From: AP-15 sp963797115
GTDB taxonomy: Bacteria > Pseudomonadota > Alphaproteobacteria > ATCC43930 > CGMCC-115725
NCBI GenBank assembly: GCA_963797115.1
Contig: CAWCOH010000001.1
Coordinates: forward strand, 806,001-870,000
Reading direction: 5' to 3'
DNA length: 64,000 nt
The notes under the pieces are model-generated. The model was not told the DNA's origin. It did not search any database and saw only the letters and a program-made list of their open reading frames with translations. Of the stretch, positions 32,869 to 44,195 are shown one piece after another (within the stretch, counting starts at the first letter, position 1; each line of letters starts with the position of its first letter). The position numbers and the translations under genes are program-made.

Positions 32869-35800
32869 TTGAAAGCTCTCGGTCAAGACGAGCCCGTTGC
32901 ACGGCGCGGCGCCGCAACCCCGCGCGATCCATCGGGCGAGCCGACGTCTGAACCCTCTCGTGCCCGCCGCGCCGCGCCGCGCATGCGGCGTGGTGCGCAT
33001 CGCTGTCTGGTCTGGGCGGCTTCGTTCGTTGCAGCGCTGATCCTGGTGATTGGCTTCGGCTTGTGGCGCCTGGTCCAAGGCCCGGTGGAGCTCGGCCGGC
33101 TTACCCCTTACGTAGAGGAAGCGCTCAACCGGTCCGCAGACGGGTACCATGTCAGCATCTCCGGGGTACGGTTCGATATTGATGGCGGTAGTCGTCAGCT
33201 CGATCTGCATATTGCCGGCGTGCGTCTGTCGCGCGCCGATGGCGAGCAGGTGGCTTCCTTTCCCGAAATATCGACGGGCTTCAGCCTGAGCTCGCTTCTC
33301 GGCGGCCAGCTGGCCCCGACGCGGCTCATTGTCGAACGCCCGGTGTTGCGGTTCGTTCGAGCGCGGGACGGCAAAATCAGTTTTCGTTTTGGCGAACAGG
33401 ATACTGACGTTCCGAACTTTGGCAGCGGGATGCTTGAGGCAGTGGGCGACTTGCCTCCGCCGCCAGCACTGTTCGAGTCGATGCGAAAGATCGTCGTTCG
33501 CGATGCTACGCTGATCCTCGACGATGAGCTGACCGGCCGGCTTTGGCGGGCGAACCGTGTCGACGCCACGCTGGAGCGCAATCCCGAAGGGCTCATCGGG
33601 GATTTGTCGCTGGCGGTAGCGATCGGGACGCGCGCGCCCGAGGTCCGTGCGAGCTATCGTTACTGGTCCGCCGGCCGGATACTCGATGTCCTTTTTGAGT
33701 TCGGCGCGGTCGAACCCTCCGCCCTAGCTTCTCTGACACCCGGCTTCGCGGGGCTGGCGGCGGTCGATGTGCCGGTTTCCGGAACGGTCCGAACACGCGT
33801 CGACCTGGGCGCAGCCGCCACCGAGGGGCTCCGTGTCGATCTCGGCTTCGGCAAGGGATCGCTGAAGACCAATTTGCTGCCGGACGGTGCGCTTTCTTTG
33901 CAGCAGGGCGAACTCCATGCGGTCTATGCGCCTGAAAGCAACCAGCTGCGGCTGGCCAAACTCGATCTCGATCTCGGCGATGGTGCGGTTCTTGCCGTCA
34001 AAGGGAGCCTCGAAGCGATTACGCCCGAGCTGATCGCGGGAATGGAGCCCGCGCCCTCGCACATCCCTGGCAAGCTGGCGATCGTGCTCTCCGATGTTCC
34101 GGTGGCAAAATTCCAAAGCCTCTGGCCGCCCGCTTTAAGTCCTGGCGGGCGGCGCTGGGTATTGGACAACATCCACGACGGGATGCTCGACCGGGCCGCG
34201 GTCCAGCTCGGTCTGACGGTCGATACGGCCGCGCGATCGGCGGAAGTCGTCTCGGCTAAAGGCTCGATGCGATACCACGACTTGACTATCAGCTACTTCG
34301 GCGCGTTACCCCCGGTGCGCAACGTCAGCGGCACCGCTGCTTTAGCGGATAACCGGATCGAATTTACGCCCACCAGCGGCACGGTCAAATCTGTGCAAGT
34401 CACCGGCGGTACGCTCCGCATCACCGACCTGGGCGCGCCAGTAGAGTGGCAGACGATCGACCTTGCCTTGTCAGGGCCGATCCGGGACGTGCTCGAAGTC
34501 ATCGACGTCAAGCCGCTGCGTTACGCCCACGAAGTCGGGCTCGAACCCGCGCGCGTCCGGGGCCGAACCGACATGAACCTTCATTTCAAGCTCCCGTTGT
34601 TGCGTGATGTGAAATTCGACGACGTCGAATTTGGCGTTAAAGCGAAAATAACCGGCGCGGCAATCGCCAGGGCAGCGATGGAACGCGACCTCACTGACGG
34701 AGACTTTGCTGTCGATATCAGCCGACCGGGAGTCCGTCTCCAGGGTAAAGCACGCTTCGACGGCATACCGATAAGCCTCGATGGTGGCGTAACCTTCAAG
34801 CCCAAGAATGGGGCACGCAGCCGCTACCGCGCGGCGTTGAGGCTCGACGACGCCGAAAGGCGTCGCCTTGCCCTCGATTTTTTGCCCGATCGGATGAATG
34901 GACCGATCGGCGTCGATTTGACCTACTCCGGCTTCGATGCGGGGCGCGCCCAGATCGAGGCGCTACTCGACCTTCGCGCAACCGGCCTGTCGGTTGCAGA
35001 AGCCGGCTGGGTTAAGCCTCCCGACGTCCCCGGCGCAGCCAAGCTCCTTCTGGATCTGGTGAATGAACGCGTTACCCGAGCGCGCGAATTCGAGGTCAAG
35101 ACCGCGGGGCTTTACGGCAGGTTCGCGCTTGCCCTCACGCATGATAGGCAACAACAGATCGAGCGTGTCGACGTTGCTCGCCTCGTTGTCGGCGACAGCG
35201 ATGTGGCGGGCACCGTTGCGCGCCGCCACGAGGGCGGCTGGCGGGTCGATCTGCGCGGCCCGCGCCTCGATTTGACCCATTGGATGAAGAGTGCTGGCAA
35301 GGAAGATCCATTGCCCGCCGCCAGCAGTCCGCCGCTTATGATCAACGCACGCCTCGAACACTTGATCCTCGGACCACGACGAGAGATTCGCGACTTCTCG
35401 GCGCATTTGCTCCGAGAAGACGAAGACTGGCGTACTGCCCGGATCGATGCCCGCTTTGCCAACGGCCGCCGGCTCAATCTGCGTACCGACAGCACAGCCG
35501 GCGAGCGCGCCCTGACCTTTCGATCGGACGACCTCGGTTCGACCCTGAGCCTGCTCGACGTCACCGACAACATCGTCGGCGGAAAACTGACCGTCACCGG
35601 ACAGGTCTCCGACGCGACCGGCAAGCGCGTCGTGCGCGGGCATGTCGAGGGTGCGGACTACAGCCTCGTTCGGGCCCCCGCCTTTGCCCAGATCCTCTCG
35701 CTCGCTTCGCTGACCGGGGTCGGCAGCATGCTCTCCGGCTCCGGCATCCCGTTCACGACCTTACGCGGCGATTTCGATTACAGCGGCAATAGTCTCGTGC

Positions 35801-36132
35801 TCGAAAACCTGCTCGCCTATGGCGAAGCGATCGGCGTTACCGCCAATGGCGCTGTTGAGTTGAGTGAGGATCGCCTCGATCTGCAGGGCACGATCGTGCC
35901 CGCCTATGCGCTGAACTCGATCCTCGGTAATATTCCGGTGATCGGACCCTTGCTGCTGGGCGGCGAAGGGCAGGGTCTCTTTGCCGCCAATTACCGGGCC
36001 ACCGGATCGACGGGCGACCCGCGGGTCTCGGTGAATCCGTTGAGCGCGCTCACGCCGGGCTTTTTGCGGCGGCTATTTCAGCCGAATTTCTCCATCCCGG
36101 CGCCAGTCCAACAGTCGCTCGGGGCGCAGTGA
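32869..36132 (+). CDS. Large AsmA/YhdP-like envelope protein
   Basis: The 1087-residue protein has a basic N-terminal tail, one transmembrane segment (LVWAASFVAALILVIGFGLW, about residues 46-65) and a very long beta-rich periplasmic part with the DUF3971/AsmA-like C-terminal pattern (VEGADYSLVRAPAFAQILSL, DLQGTIVPAYALNSILGNIP, GGEGQGLFAANYRATG). AsmA-family proteins are thought to form lipid-transport bridges between the membranes. The start is TTG 32869 as drawn; ATG 32983 just before the membrane segment is an alternative that would leave more room for the divergent glnE promoter. Confidence 0.85.
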   Translation: MKALGQDEPVARRGAATPRDPSGEPTSEPSRARRAAPRMRRGAHRCLVWAASFVAALILVIGFGLWRLVQGPVELGRLTPYVEEALNRSADGYHVSISGVRFDIDGGSRQLDLHIAGVRLSRADGEQVASFPEISTGFSLSSLLGGQLAPTRLIVERPVLRFVRARDGKISFRFGEQDTDVPNFGSGMLEAVGDLPPPPALFESMRKIVVRDATLILDDELTGRLWRANRVDATLERNPEGLIGDLSLAVAIGTRAPEVRASYRYWSAGRILDVLFEFGAVEPSALASLTPGFAGLAAVDVPVSGTVRTRVDLGAAATEGLRVDLGFGKGSLKTNLLPDGALSLQQGELHAVYAPESNQLRLAKLDLDLGDGAVLAVKGSLEAITPELIAGMEPAPSHIPGKLAIVLSDVPVAKFQSLWPPALSPGGRRWVLDNIHDGMLDRAAVQLGLTVDTAARSAEVVSAKGSMRYHDLTISYFGALPPVRNVSGTAALADNRIEFTPTSGTVKSVQVTGGTLRITDLGAPVEWQTIDLALSGPIRDVLEVIDVKPLRYAHEVGLEPARVRGRTDMNLHFKLPLLRDVKFDDVEFGVKAKITGAAIARAAMERDLTDGDFAVDISRPGVRLQGKARFDGIPISLDGGVTFKPKNGARSRYRAALRLDDAERRRLALDFLPDRMNGPIGVDLTYSGFDAGRAQIEALLDLRATGLSVAEAGWVKPPDVPGAAKLLLDLVNERVTRAREFEVKTAGLYGRFALALTHDRQQQIERVDVARLVVGDSDVAGTVARRHEGGWRVDLRGPRLDLTHWMKSAGKEDPLPAASSPPLMINARLEHLILGPRREIRDFSAHLLREDEDWRTARIDARFANGRRLNLRTDSTAGERALTFRSDDLGSTLSLLDVTDNIVGGKLTVTGQVSDATGKRVVRGHVEGADYSLVRAPAFAQILSLASLTGVGSMLSGSGIPFTTLRGDFDYSGNSLVLENLLAYGEAIGVTANGAVELSEDRLDLQGTIVPAYALNSILGNIPVIGPLLLGGEGQGLFAANYRATGSTGDPRVSVNPLSALTPGFLRRLFQPNFSIPAPVQQSLGAQ

Positions 36133-36152
36133 TCCGTCAATTGTGGCATCGG

Positions 36153-37406
36153 TCAAGCAGGTCGCACGAGCGCGTGCCGCTTGCGGCCGGCACTGAGCTT
36201 GATCATCCCCCGCGAGCCGAGGTCGTCGAGCGAGATGGTGCTGGTCTCACTCTCCACGATCGCATCGTTGATGCGCGCCCCACCCCCGCGGATCAATCGC
36301 CGAGCCTCACCGTTGGAGGCAGCAAGCCCGGCACGGCTGAATAATTCGAAAGCGGGAATGCCGTGGGCCAGCAGATCGCGCGGCACTACCGTCTGCGGCA
36401 GCTCGCTGCCGCTGCCGCCGATCGCGAAAACGGCATGCGCGGTCACCGCCGCCGCTTCGGCTGCCTCGCGCCCGTGACACAGGGCGGTCGCTTCGGTCGC
36501 GAGGATCGTCTTGGCCTCGTTGACTTCGCTGCCCTCGAGATGCTCGATCTCGGCGATCTCCGAGACCGGAAGCTCGGTGAAGAGGCGCAGAAAGCGGCCG
36601 ACATCGTCATCCTCGGTATTGCGCCAGAACTGCCAATATTCGTAGGCCGACAGCTTCTCGGCGTTGAGCCAAACCGCGCCCCCGACGCTCTTGCCCATCT
36701 TCGCGCCGGAGGCGGTCGCGAGAAGCGGCGTCGTCAGCCCGAAAAGGGTGCGCCCCTCGGTCCGCCGCCCGAGCTCCACGCCGCCGACGATGTTGCCCCA
36801 CTGGTCGGAGCCGCCGATCTGCAGCTGGCAGTCGAAGCGCCGCGCCAGCTCGACAAAATCGTAGGCCTGGAGGATCGGATAGTTGAATTCGAGAAAGCTC
36901 AGCGGCTGGTCGCGCTCGAGCCGCAGCCGCACGCTGTCCTGGGTCAGCATCCGGTTGACCGAGAAATGACGCCCGATATCGCGCAGCAGCGGGATATAAT
37001 GCAGCTCGTCGAGCCAATCGGCATTGTTGACCATGACGGCATCGCTTGGTCCGTCGCCGAACTCGATGAACTTGGCGAAGACCTTGCGAATTCCTGCCAT
37101 GTTGTGGGCGATCTCAGTATCGTCGAGCAGCCGCCGCGCCTCGTCCTTGCCGGAGGGGTCGCCGATGCGCGTCGTGCCGCCACCCATCAGCACGATCGGT
37201 TTGTGTCCACAATTCTGGAACAGCCGCAACAGCATGATCCCGACCAGGCTGCCGACGTGCAGACTATCGGCAGTGCAATCGTAGCCGATATAGCCGATGA
37301 CGCGCCCACCCCGGAGCCGCTCGTCGAGCGTCTCGAAATCGGTGCATTGGTGGACGAAGCCGCGTTCGGTCGCGGCGGCGAGAAATGCGGAACGACGGGT
37401 CGACAT
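36153..37406 (-). CDS. tyrS: Tyrosyl-tRNA synthetase
   Basis: The 417-residue class I enzyme has the HIGH-like motif DSLHVGSLVGI, the KMSKS-like motif ASGAKMGKSVGG, the tyrosine pocket residues in YIGYDCTADS and the tRNA-contacting QIGGSDQWGNIVGG. The C terminus is an S4-like domain (NGEARRLIRGGGARINDA). The start ATG 37404-37406 overlaps the anmK ATG 37405-37407 on the other strand, so each gene's promoter would have to lie in the other gene unless one start is wrong; ATG 37424 is a possible longer start. Confidence 0.95.
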   Translation of the reverse strand: MSTRRSAFLAAATERGFVHQCTDFETLDERLRGGRVIGYIGYDCTADSLHVGSLVGIMLLRLFQNCGHKPIVLMGGGTTRIGDPSGKDEARRLLDDTEIAHNMAGIRKVFAKFIEFGDGPSDAVMVNNADWLDELHYIPLLRDIGRHFSVNRMLTQDSVRLRLERDQPLSFLEFNYPILQAYDFVELARRFDCQLQIGGSDQWGNIVGGVELGRRTEGRTLFGLTTPLLATASGAKMGKSVGGAVWLNAEKLSAYEYWQFWRNTEDDDVGRFLRLFTELPVSEIAEIEHLEGSEVNEAKTILATEATALCHGREAAEAAAVTAHAVFAIGGSGSELPQTVVPRDLLAHGIPAFELFSRAGLAASNGEARRLIRGGGARINDAIVESETSTISLDDLGSRGMIKLSAGRKRHALVRPA

Positions 37407-38532
37407 GGCCGTGTCATCTAACATAGGTACGCCGACCGGGCCAGAACGCTCCCCGAAGATCCGGTGCGCCCTCGGGCTGATGAGCGGCACCTCGCTCGAC
37501 GGGATCGATGTCGCGATGGTGGAGACCGATGGGCGCGATCGGGTGATCACCGGCCCGGCGCTGACCATCCCCTACCCTCGGGAGTTTCGCGAGCGGCTGC
37601 GGTCGGTCCTCGGCGGCGTCGGTCCGGTCGCCGAGGTCGAAGACGAGCTGACCCGCCTTCATGCCGATGCTGTCGGGGAGTTCCTGCAGCACCACCCTGC
37701 AATGGCCGTCGATGTCGTCGGGTTCCACGGCCACACGATCCTGCATCGCCCGGACGAGCGCCGCACCTGGCAATTGGGAGACGGCGGGCTGCTGGCGCAC
37801 CTCCTCGGCCTCGACGTGGTCGGCGATTTCCGCTCGGCCGATGTCGCCGCGGGCGGCGAGGGAGCGCCGCTCGCTCCACTCTTCCACGCCGCTCTTGCTG
37901 CAGCCCTGCCAAAGCCGATCGCGGTGCTCAACATCGGCGGCGTCGCCAATGTCACCTGGATCGGTGAGGGGGAGGCGATTGTCGCGTTCGACACCGGACC
38001 CGGAAATGCGCTGATCGATGACTGGGTGCGCCGGCACACCGGCGCCGCCGCCGACGTCGAGGGCGCGCTGGCTCGCGCCGGACGCGCATCCGCGGCGCAT
38101 GTAGAGCGCTTTCTCGCCGCTCCCTATTTCGAGCGACTGCCGCCGAAATCGCTCGATCGCGATGATTTCCGAGGTTTCGTTCCCGAAAATCTGTCGCTGG
38201 AGGACGGAGCCGCCACGCTGACCGAGATAACGGCCGCCGGGGTCGCGGCTGCTATTCGATATTTCCCGGCGCAGCCCAAAGAATGGCTGGTGTGCGGCGG
38301 TGGGCGGCATAACCCGGCGCTGATGGAGGCGCTCGGCCGGCGGCTCGGTGCATCGGTGCGCCCGGTGGAGGCGGTCGGATGGGACGGCGACGCGCTCGAA
38401 GCACAAGCCTTCGCCTATCTCGCGGTGCGCTCGATCCTGGACTTGCCGCTGAGCCTGCCTTCGACCACCGGGGTGACGCTGCCGACCAGTGGCGGGCGGC
38501 TGTTTCGCGCCTTCGCCGCGACGGTGCCATGA
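37405..38532 (+). CDS. anmK: Anhydro-N-acetylmuramic acid kinase
   Basis: AnmK opens and phosphorylates anhydroMurNAc during cell-wall recycling. Family motifs: LGLMSGTSLDGIDVAM, DVVGFHGHTILH, VVGDFRSADVAAGGEGAPL, VLNIGGVANVTW, FDTGPGNALID and VCGGGRHNPALM. ATG 37405 or GTG 37411 could start it; both overlap or abut the tyrS start. The stop overlaps the ATG of the PDZ remnant as ATGA. Confidence 0.94.
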   Translation: MAVSSNIGTPTGPERSPKIRCALGLMSGTSLDGIDVAMVETDGRDRVITGPALTIPYPREFRERLRSVLGGVGPVAEVEDELTRLHADAVGEFLQHHPAMAVDVVGFHGHTILHRPDERRTWQLGDGGLLAHLLGLDVVGDFRSADVAAGGEGAPLAPLFHAALAAALPKPIAVLNIGGVANVTWIGEGEAIVAFDTGPGNALIDDWVRRHTGAAADVEGALARAGRASAAHVERFLAAPYFERLPPKSLDRDDFRGFVPENLSLEDGAATLTEITAAGVAAAIRYFPAQPKEWLVCGGGRHNPALMEALGRRLGASVRPVEAVGWDGDALEAQAFAYLAVRSILDLPLSLPSTTGVTLPTSGGRLFRAFAATVP

Positions 38533-38912
38533 CCGCCGCCGCGCAATCCCAGCCCCGGCTGCGGGAGGCTGCGAGCGAGGCCGACTCCGGCCGCTGCTTT
38601 GTGAAGTTCGGCGCGGCGCGGCCCGGGACCGGGGCGGAACAGCGCTTCGCCGGGCAGAACGCGCCGTTGCCGCGGCGGGCCGTGCGCTTCGAATCGACGG
38701 CACCCGACGGGGCGGCGCGGGCCGGCGGATTGACCAGCGACGACACCATCGTTGCGGTCGATGGCATAGCGGTCTGCGGTGTCGACGAACTGCACCGGCT
38801 GATGACTGAAGAGCGGATTGGCAAGCCCGTGCCGATCACCGTGCTGCGTCTGTCGCAAAATCTCGACATCACCATCACCCCGCGCGAATCGCCGCCGCGC
38901 CCTGCGGCTTAA
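38529..38912 (+). pseudogene. Truncated trypsin-like protease remnant (PDZ domain only)
   Basis: The 127-residue frame starts at ATG 38529 overlapping the anmK stop. Its second half is a PDZ domain: ARAGGLTSDDTIVAVDGIAV, then DELHRLMTEERIGKPVPI and LDITITPRES, as at the end of S1C (DegP/HtrA-like) serine proteases. Just before it, FAGQNAPLPRRAVRF matches the linker that normally follows the catalytic domain, but that domain, with its His-Asp-Ser triad, is missing. The first 35 residues look unrelated. I read it as the tail of a protease left after a deletion; a small PDZ protein that is still made is possible. Confidence 0.65.
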
Positions 38913-39037
38913 CCCCGTTTGCGAATCCCCGGTGGTGAGACGATCTTGAAACCCATACGCCAGGCTTGCGACGAGGCGCCAGGACCTCACCGTAGCAAGC
39001 GCTCGGCGACATGATCGGTTGTCCCGGAAGCCGCGGA

Positions 39038-39058
39038 CCCGCGGGTCGAGCCCGCGGG
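39038..39058. repeat. Short palindromic hairpin
   Basis: Two CCCGCGGG blocks (39038-39045 and 39051-39058) flank TCGAG, forming a perfect 8-bp stem with a 5-base loop. It lies just outside the left inverted repeat of the GIY-YIG unit and its loop sequence is the same as the loop in the right repeat. Confidence 0.7.
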
Positions 39059-39069
39059 CGGGCGGTATT

Positions 39070-39102
39070 CCCCGTGGCTGGGCTTGACCCGGCCACCCAC
39101 GC
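39070..39102. repeat. Left 33-bp inverted repeat flanking the GIY-YIG gene
   Basis: This segment matches the reverse complement of 39468-39500 at 31 of 33 positions. It ends 3 bp from the stop codon of the GIY-YIG gene. Internally it carries a hairpin (GGCTGGGC/GACCCGGCC region). The translated string GLDPATHAF, frequent in alphaproteobacterial repeats, comes from this family. Confidence 0.85.
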
Positions 39103-39105
39103 GCC

Positions 39106-39393
39106 TCAAGCAAGACGATCGTAAAGGTCCTCCCAATTCGGGTTGTCCCTGAGAATTAGCTGGACCTTCCAGGCGCGCTTCCAGTGCTTGATGTTTCTCT
39201 CGCGCTGTTTCGCAGCCAGGATATCATCATGACGTTCGGCATAGACCAGTCGACGCAGCCCGTATTGCTTCGTGAAGCTATCGGCGATACCGGATCGATG
39301 TTCCCAGGCGCGACGAGCAAGATTGGTCGTGGTGCCGACGTAAAGGGTTCCATTCGGCCGATTGGTCATGATGTAAACCCAGCCGCCTTTCAT
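39106..39393 (-). CDS. GIY-YIG nuclease family protein
   Basis: The 95-residue protein has the GIY-YIG core: VYIMTNRPNGTLYVGTT (the Y...Y pair), the catalytic Arg in NLARRAWEHRSG, and Glu in YAERHDDILAAKQRERNIK, with the W-K-R-W-K tail typical of the small YhbQ-like clade. It starts at ATG 39391-39393 (MKGGWVYIM); ATG 39417 is a longer option. The gene fills nearly all of the space between two 33-bp inverted repeats. The family is often multi-copy in alphaproteobacteria. Confidence 0.9.
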   Translation of the reverse strand: MKGGWVYIMTNRPNGTLYVGTTTNLARRAWEHRSGIADSFTKQYGLRRLVYAERHDDILAAKQRERNIKHWKRAWKVQLILRDNPNWEDLYDRLA

Positions 39394-39467
39394 CTCGTAG
39401 TCTTGCCGCAGGATCATTTCAGCCACAACAACCTCAGACAACCGAGACGGCCATGGTCCGGGAAAAG

Positions 39468-39500
39468 GCGTGGGTGGCCGGGTCGAGCCCGGCCACGGGG
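39468..39500. repeat. Right 33-bp inverted repeat flanking the GIY-YIG gene
   Basis: It is the partner of 39070-39102 with two mismatches. The block itself is a hairpin: GGCCGGG, loop TCGAG, CCCGGCC. It lies about 75 bp upstream of the GIY-YIG start codon. Confidence 0.85.
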
Positions 39501-39628
39501 TGGACCACGAGTGAGCCGGTGCCCGCGAGCGGTAGCATCGCCGGGCGGGGCGCGCTAAGTTTTGCAACATGCAGTAGCTGATCCGGCTCCGCGGTGCGCG
39601 AGACAGCCAACCTGAATCGAGGCGACCC

Positions 39629-40241
39629 ATGAGGCAGCACCGCGCGCTCGCCGTGATCGCGGCGAGCTTGATCCTATTTGCGTCGCAGGCCAGGGGACAG
39701 CAGCCGGTTCATCGCATCGGAGTTCTCCGAAACATGGAGGATCCTGAGATAATGCAGGCCTGGCTGGAGGGATTGCGCGAGCGGGGCTATGTCGTGGGAC
39801 AGAACCTCCAGATCGAGTACCGTTACTGGCGATCCCGGACCGAGCAGATCCCTGCGCTCGTGGCTGAGCTCGTCGCATTTGGTCCAGAGGTTATCGTCGC
39901 CGCGACGACCCCATCCGCAGTCGCGGTCTACGCCGCTGCTCCGACGATCCCGCTGGTCTTCGTCAATGTGGGCTACCCGGTCGCACTTGGTCTCGTCGAG
40001 AGCCTGGCGCATCCGGGAGGCGATGCCACGGGGTTCGCCACACTGGTGCCGGAAGGCTTTGTCGGACTGGCGTGGCGCTGCCAGCTATGTAGATAAAATC
40101 CTCAAGGGCGAGAAACCTGGTGATCTGCCGGTCCAGCAGCCGACCCGATTCTATCTGATCGTGAACCTCAAGACCGCAGCGGAACTTGGCATCACGGTCC
40201 CGCCCTCGATCCTCGCGCAAGCCAACGAGGTGATCGAATAA
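39629..40241 (+). pseudogene. ABC substrate-binding protein pseudogene (internal deletion and frameshift)
   Basis: The first 145 or so codons encode a signal peptide (LAVIAASLILFASQARG) and the N-terminal lobe of a PF04392 protein (HRIGVLRNMEDPEIMQAWLE, VIVAATTPSAVAVYAA, PLVFVNVGYPVALGLVES, THE motif HPGGDATGF). After VPEGFVG the frame runs to a stop at 40096, while the next frame carries the C-terminal end (SYVDKILKGEKPGDLPVQQP, NLKTAAELGITVPPSILA). Compared with the intact 323-residue paralogue at 10990-11961, roughly 120 central residues are missing. The end of the gene is duplicated in tandem. Confidence 0.85.
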
Positions 40242-40373
40242 TGAGGTGCGGATAGCGAGCTAATAGCATTGACAATTTCCTATACGGTCCCGCCCTCGAT
40301 CCTCGCGCAAGCCAACGAGGTGATCGAATAATGAGGTGCGGATAGCGAGCTAATAGCATTGACAATTTCCTAT
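40194..40373. repeat. Perfect 90-bp tandem duplication
   Basis: 40194-40283 and 40284-40373 are identical. Each unit contains the last 15 codons and the stop of the pseudogene plus 41 bp of downstream sequence. The absence of any difference suggests a recent event. Confidence 0.95.
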
Positions 40374-40471
40374 CGAAGTGCTAATCCAGCAACACCTCTG
40401 TCACGGAGGAGACAAACTGCCAGTATGGCTCTTATGTCGCTGTTCCTTCTTTCGCGACACCGTCAAAATCC

Positions 40472-40534
40472 AGGATTCCTGCGGTTGGAACGGTCTGCCG
40501 CTGATAATTTCCTGTAAATAACAGCAAAAACAGC
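40472..40534. repeat. Dispersed 64-bp repeat, copy B
   Basis: Same blocks as 27457-27520: AGGATTCCTGCGG, CTGATAATTTCCTG and ACAGCAAAAACAGC. It lies about 90 bp before uvrA. The middle part differs, so the conserved ends may be the functional part. Confidence 0.8.
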
Positions 40535-40625
40535 GTGCGGCTTTTAGGAAAAGGGCCGGTTAGTGCGGGCTTGGAGCCCTCTGTCGCGATGGCGCCGGCC
40601 GCCGTCCCGCTATAAAATCAGAGCC

Positions 40626-43481
<2,856 letters not shown>

Positions 43482-43508
43482 GAAAATCCGGGAGTACTGC
43501 TCCCGGTG

Positions 43509-44195
43509 CTAGCGGCGGACCGGCGGCGGCGCCGCAAAGTCGGGCTCGGTCACCTTGCCGGCGGTATCGGGCGCAACCGCGGTGCCGGTCGGGGCGGGGG
43601 CCGATGTTTGATGCGGCGCCGCAGATGCTGGTTTCGCTTTGGGTATAGGCGCTGGCGGGTGGCGCTGGGGTCGTTGCCGGCGAGCAGGCGTCTTGGGCGG
43701 CGGGGGTGGCGGTGGCGCCGTGAGCGCCGCCACCCGGGCCTCAGCCGCCGCCGGGAGGAGCTGGCCGTTGCACAAGTCGGGGTTCTCCTTGATGCAGGCC
43801 AGCCCCGCCGCGGAGAGGCGCACACTGATCCAATAATATGTCTTCGCCGCTTCCCGGTAACCGAGCCCTTCCGCGGCGCGGCCGAGGTAGAAATAGGTAA
43901 GATCGTCGGTGTAGCCGGTCTGCATCACCAGAACCGCGAGTTCTTGCCAACGCCGCGTTTCATTCAACACCAGCGCCGTCGCCCGATTCGCCCGCCAGGC
44001 GTCGAGGCAGGCGCGTTGGCAATCGGCCATCGGCTCGCCGGCCTGGAGCCGTCGCAGCACTTCATCGGCCGGCACCTCGGGCATTCTGACCGTGCAACTC
44101 GTCAACGCCAAAACGATTCCGGCAACGCACGCCGGCCGGAGACGCCATCTCCTCGCTGCGCGATATCGCGCCGCTGCGCTCATTTCCTTCCCCAT
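43509..44195 (-). CDS. Proline-rich outer envelope lipoprotein with repeat-like helical domain
   Basis: The roughly 228-residue protein has a lipobox (VLALTSCTVRMP), so it is probably a lipoprotein. The middle (about 50-150) is helical with YFYLGRAAEGLGYREAAKTY, a Sel1/TPR-like pattern, and cysteines in DCQRACLDA and ACIKENPDLCNG. The C terminus is Pro/Ala/Lys-rich (APPPPPPPKTPARRQRPQ). Starts at ATG 44195 or ATG 44183 both have ribosome-binding sites; 44183 overlaps the upstream stop as ATGA. It pairs with the SNase-like membrane protein gene. Function unknown. Confidence 0.7.
   Translation of the reverse strand: MGKEMSAAARYRAARRWRLRPACVAGIVLALTSCTVRMPEVPADEVLRRLQAGEPMADCQRACLDAWRANRATALVLNETRRWQELAVLVMQTGYTDDLTYFYLGRAAEGLGYREAAKTYYWISVRLSAAGLACIKENPDLCNGQLLPAAAEARVAALTAPPPPPPPKTPARRQRPQRHPPAPIPKAKPASAAPHQTSAPAPTGTAVAPDTAGKVTEPDFAAPPPVRR

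Noticed and set aside
39038..39058. Hairpin as an intrinsic terminator
   Set aside because: No T run follows on either strand; its loop matches the repeat family around the GIY-YIG gene.
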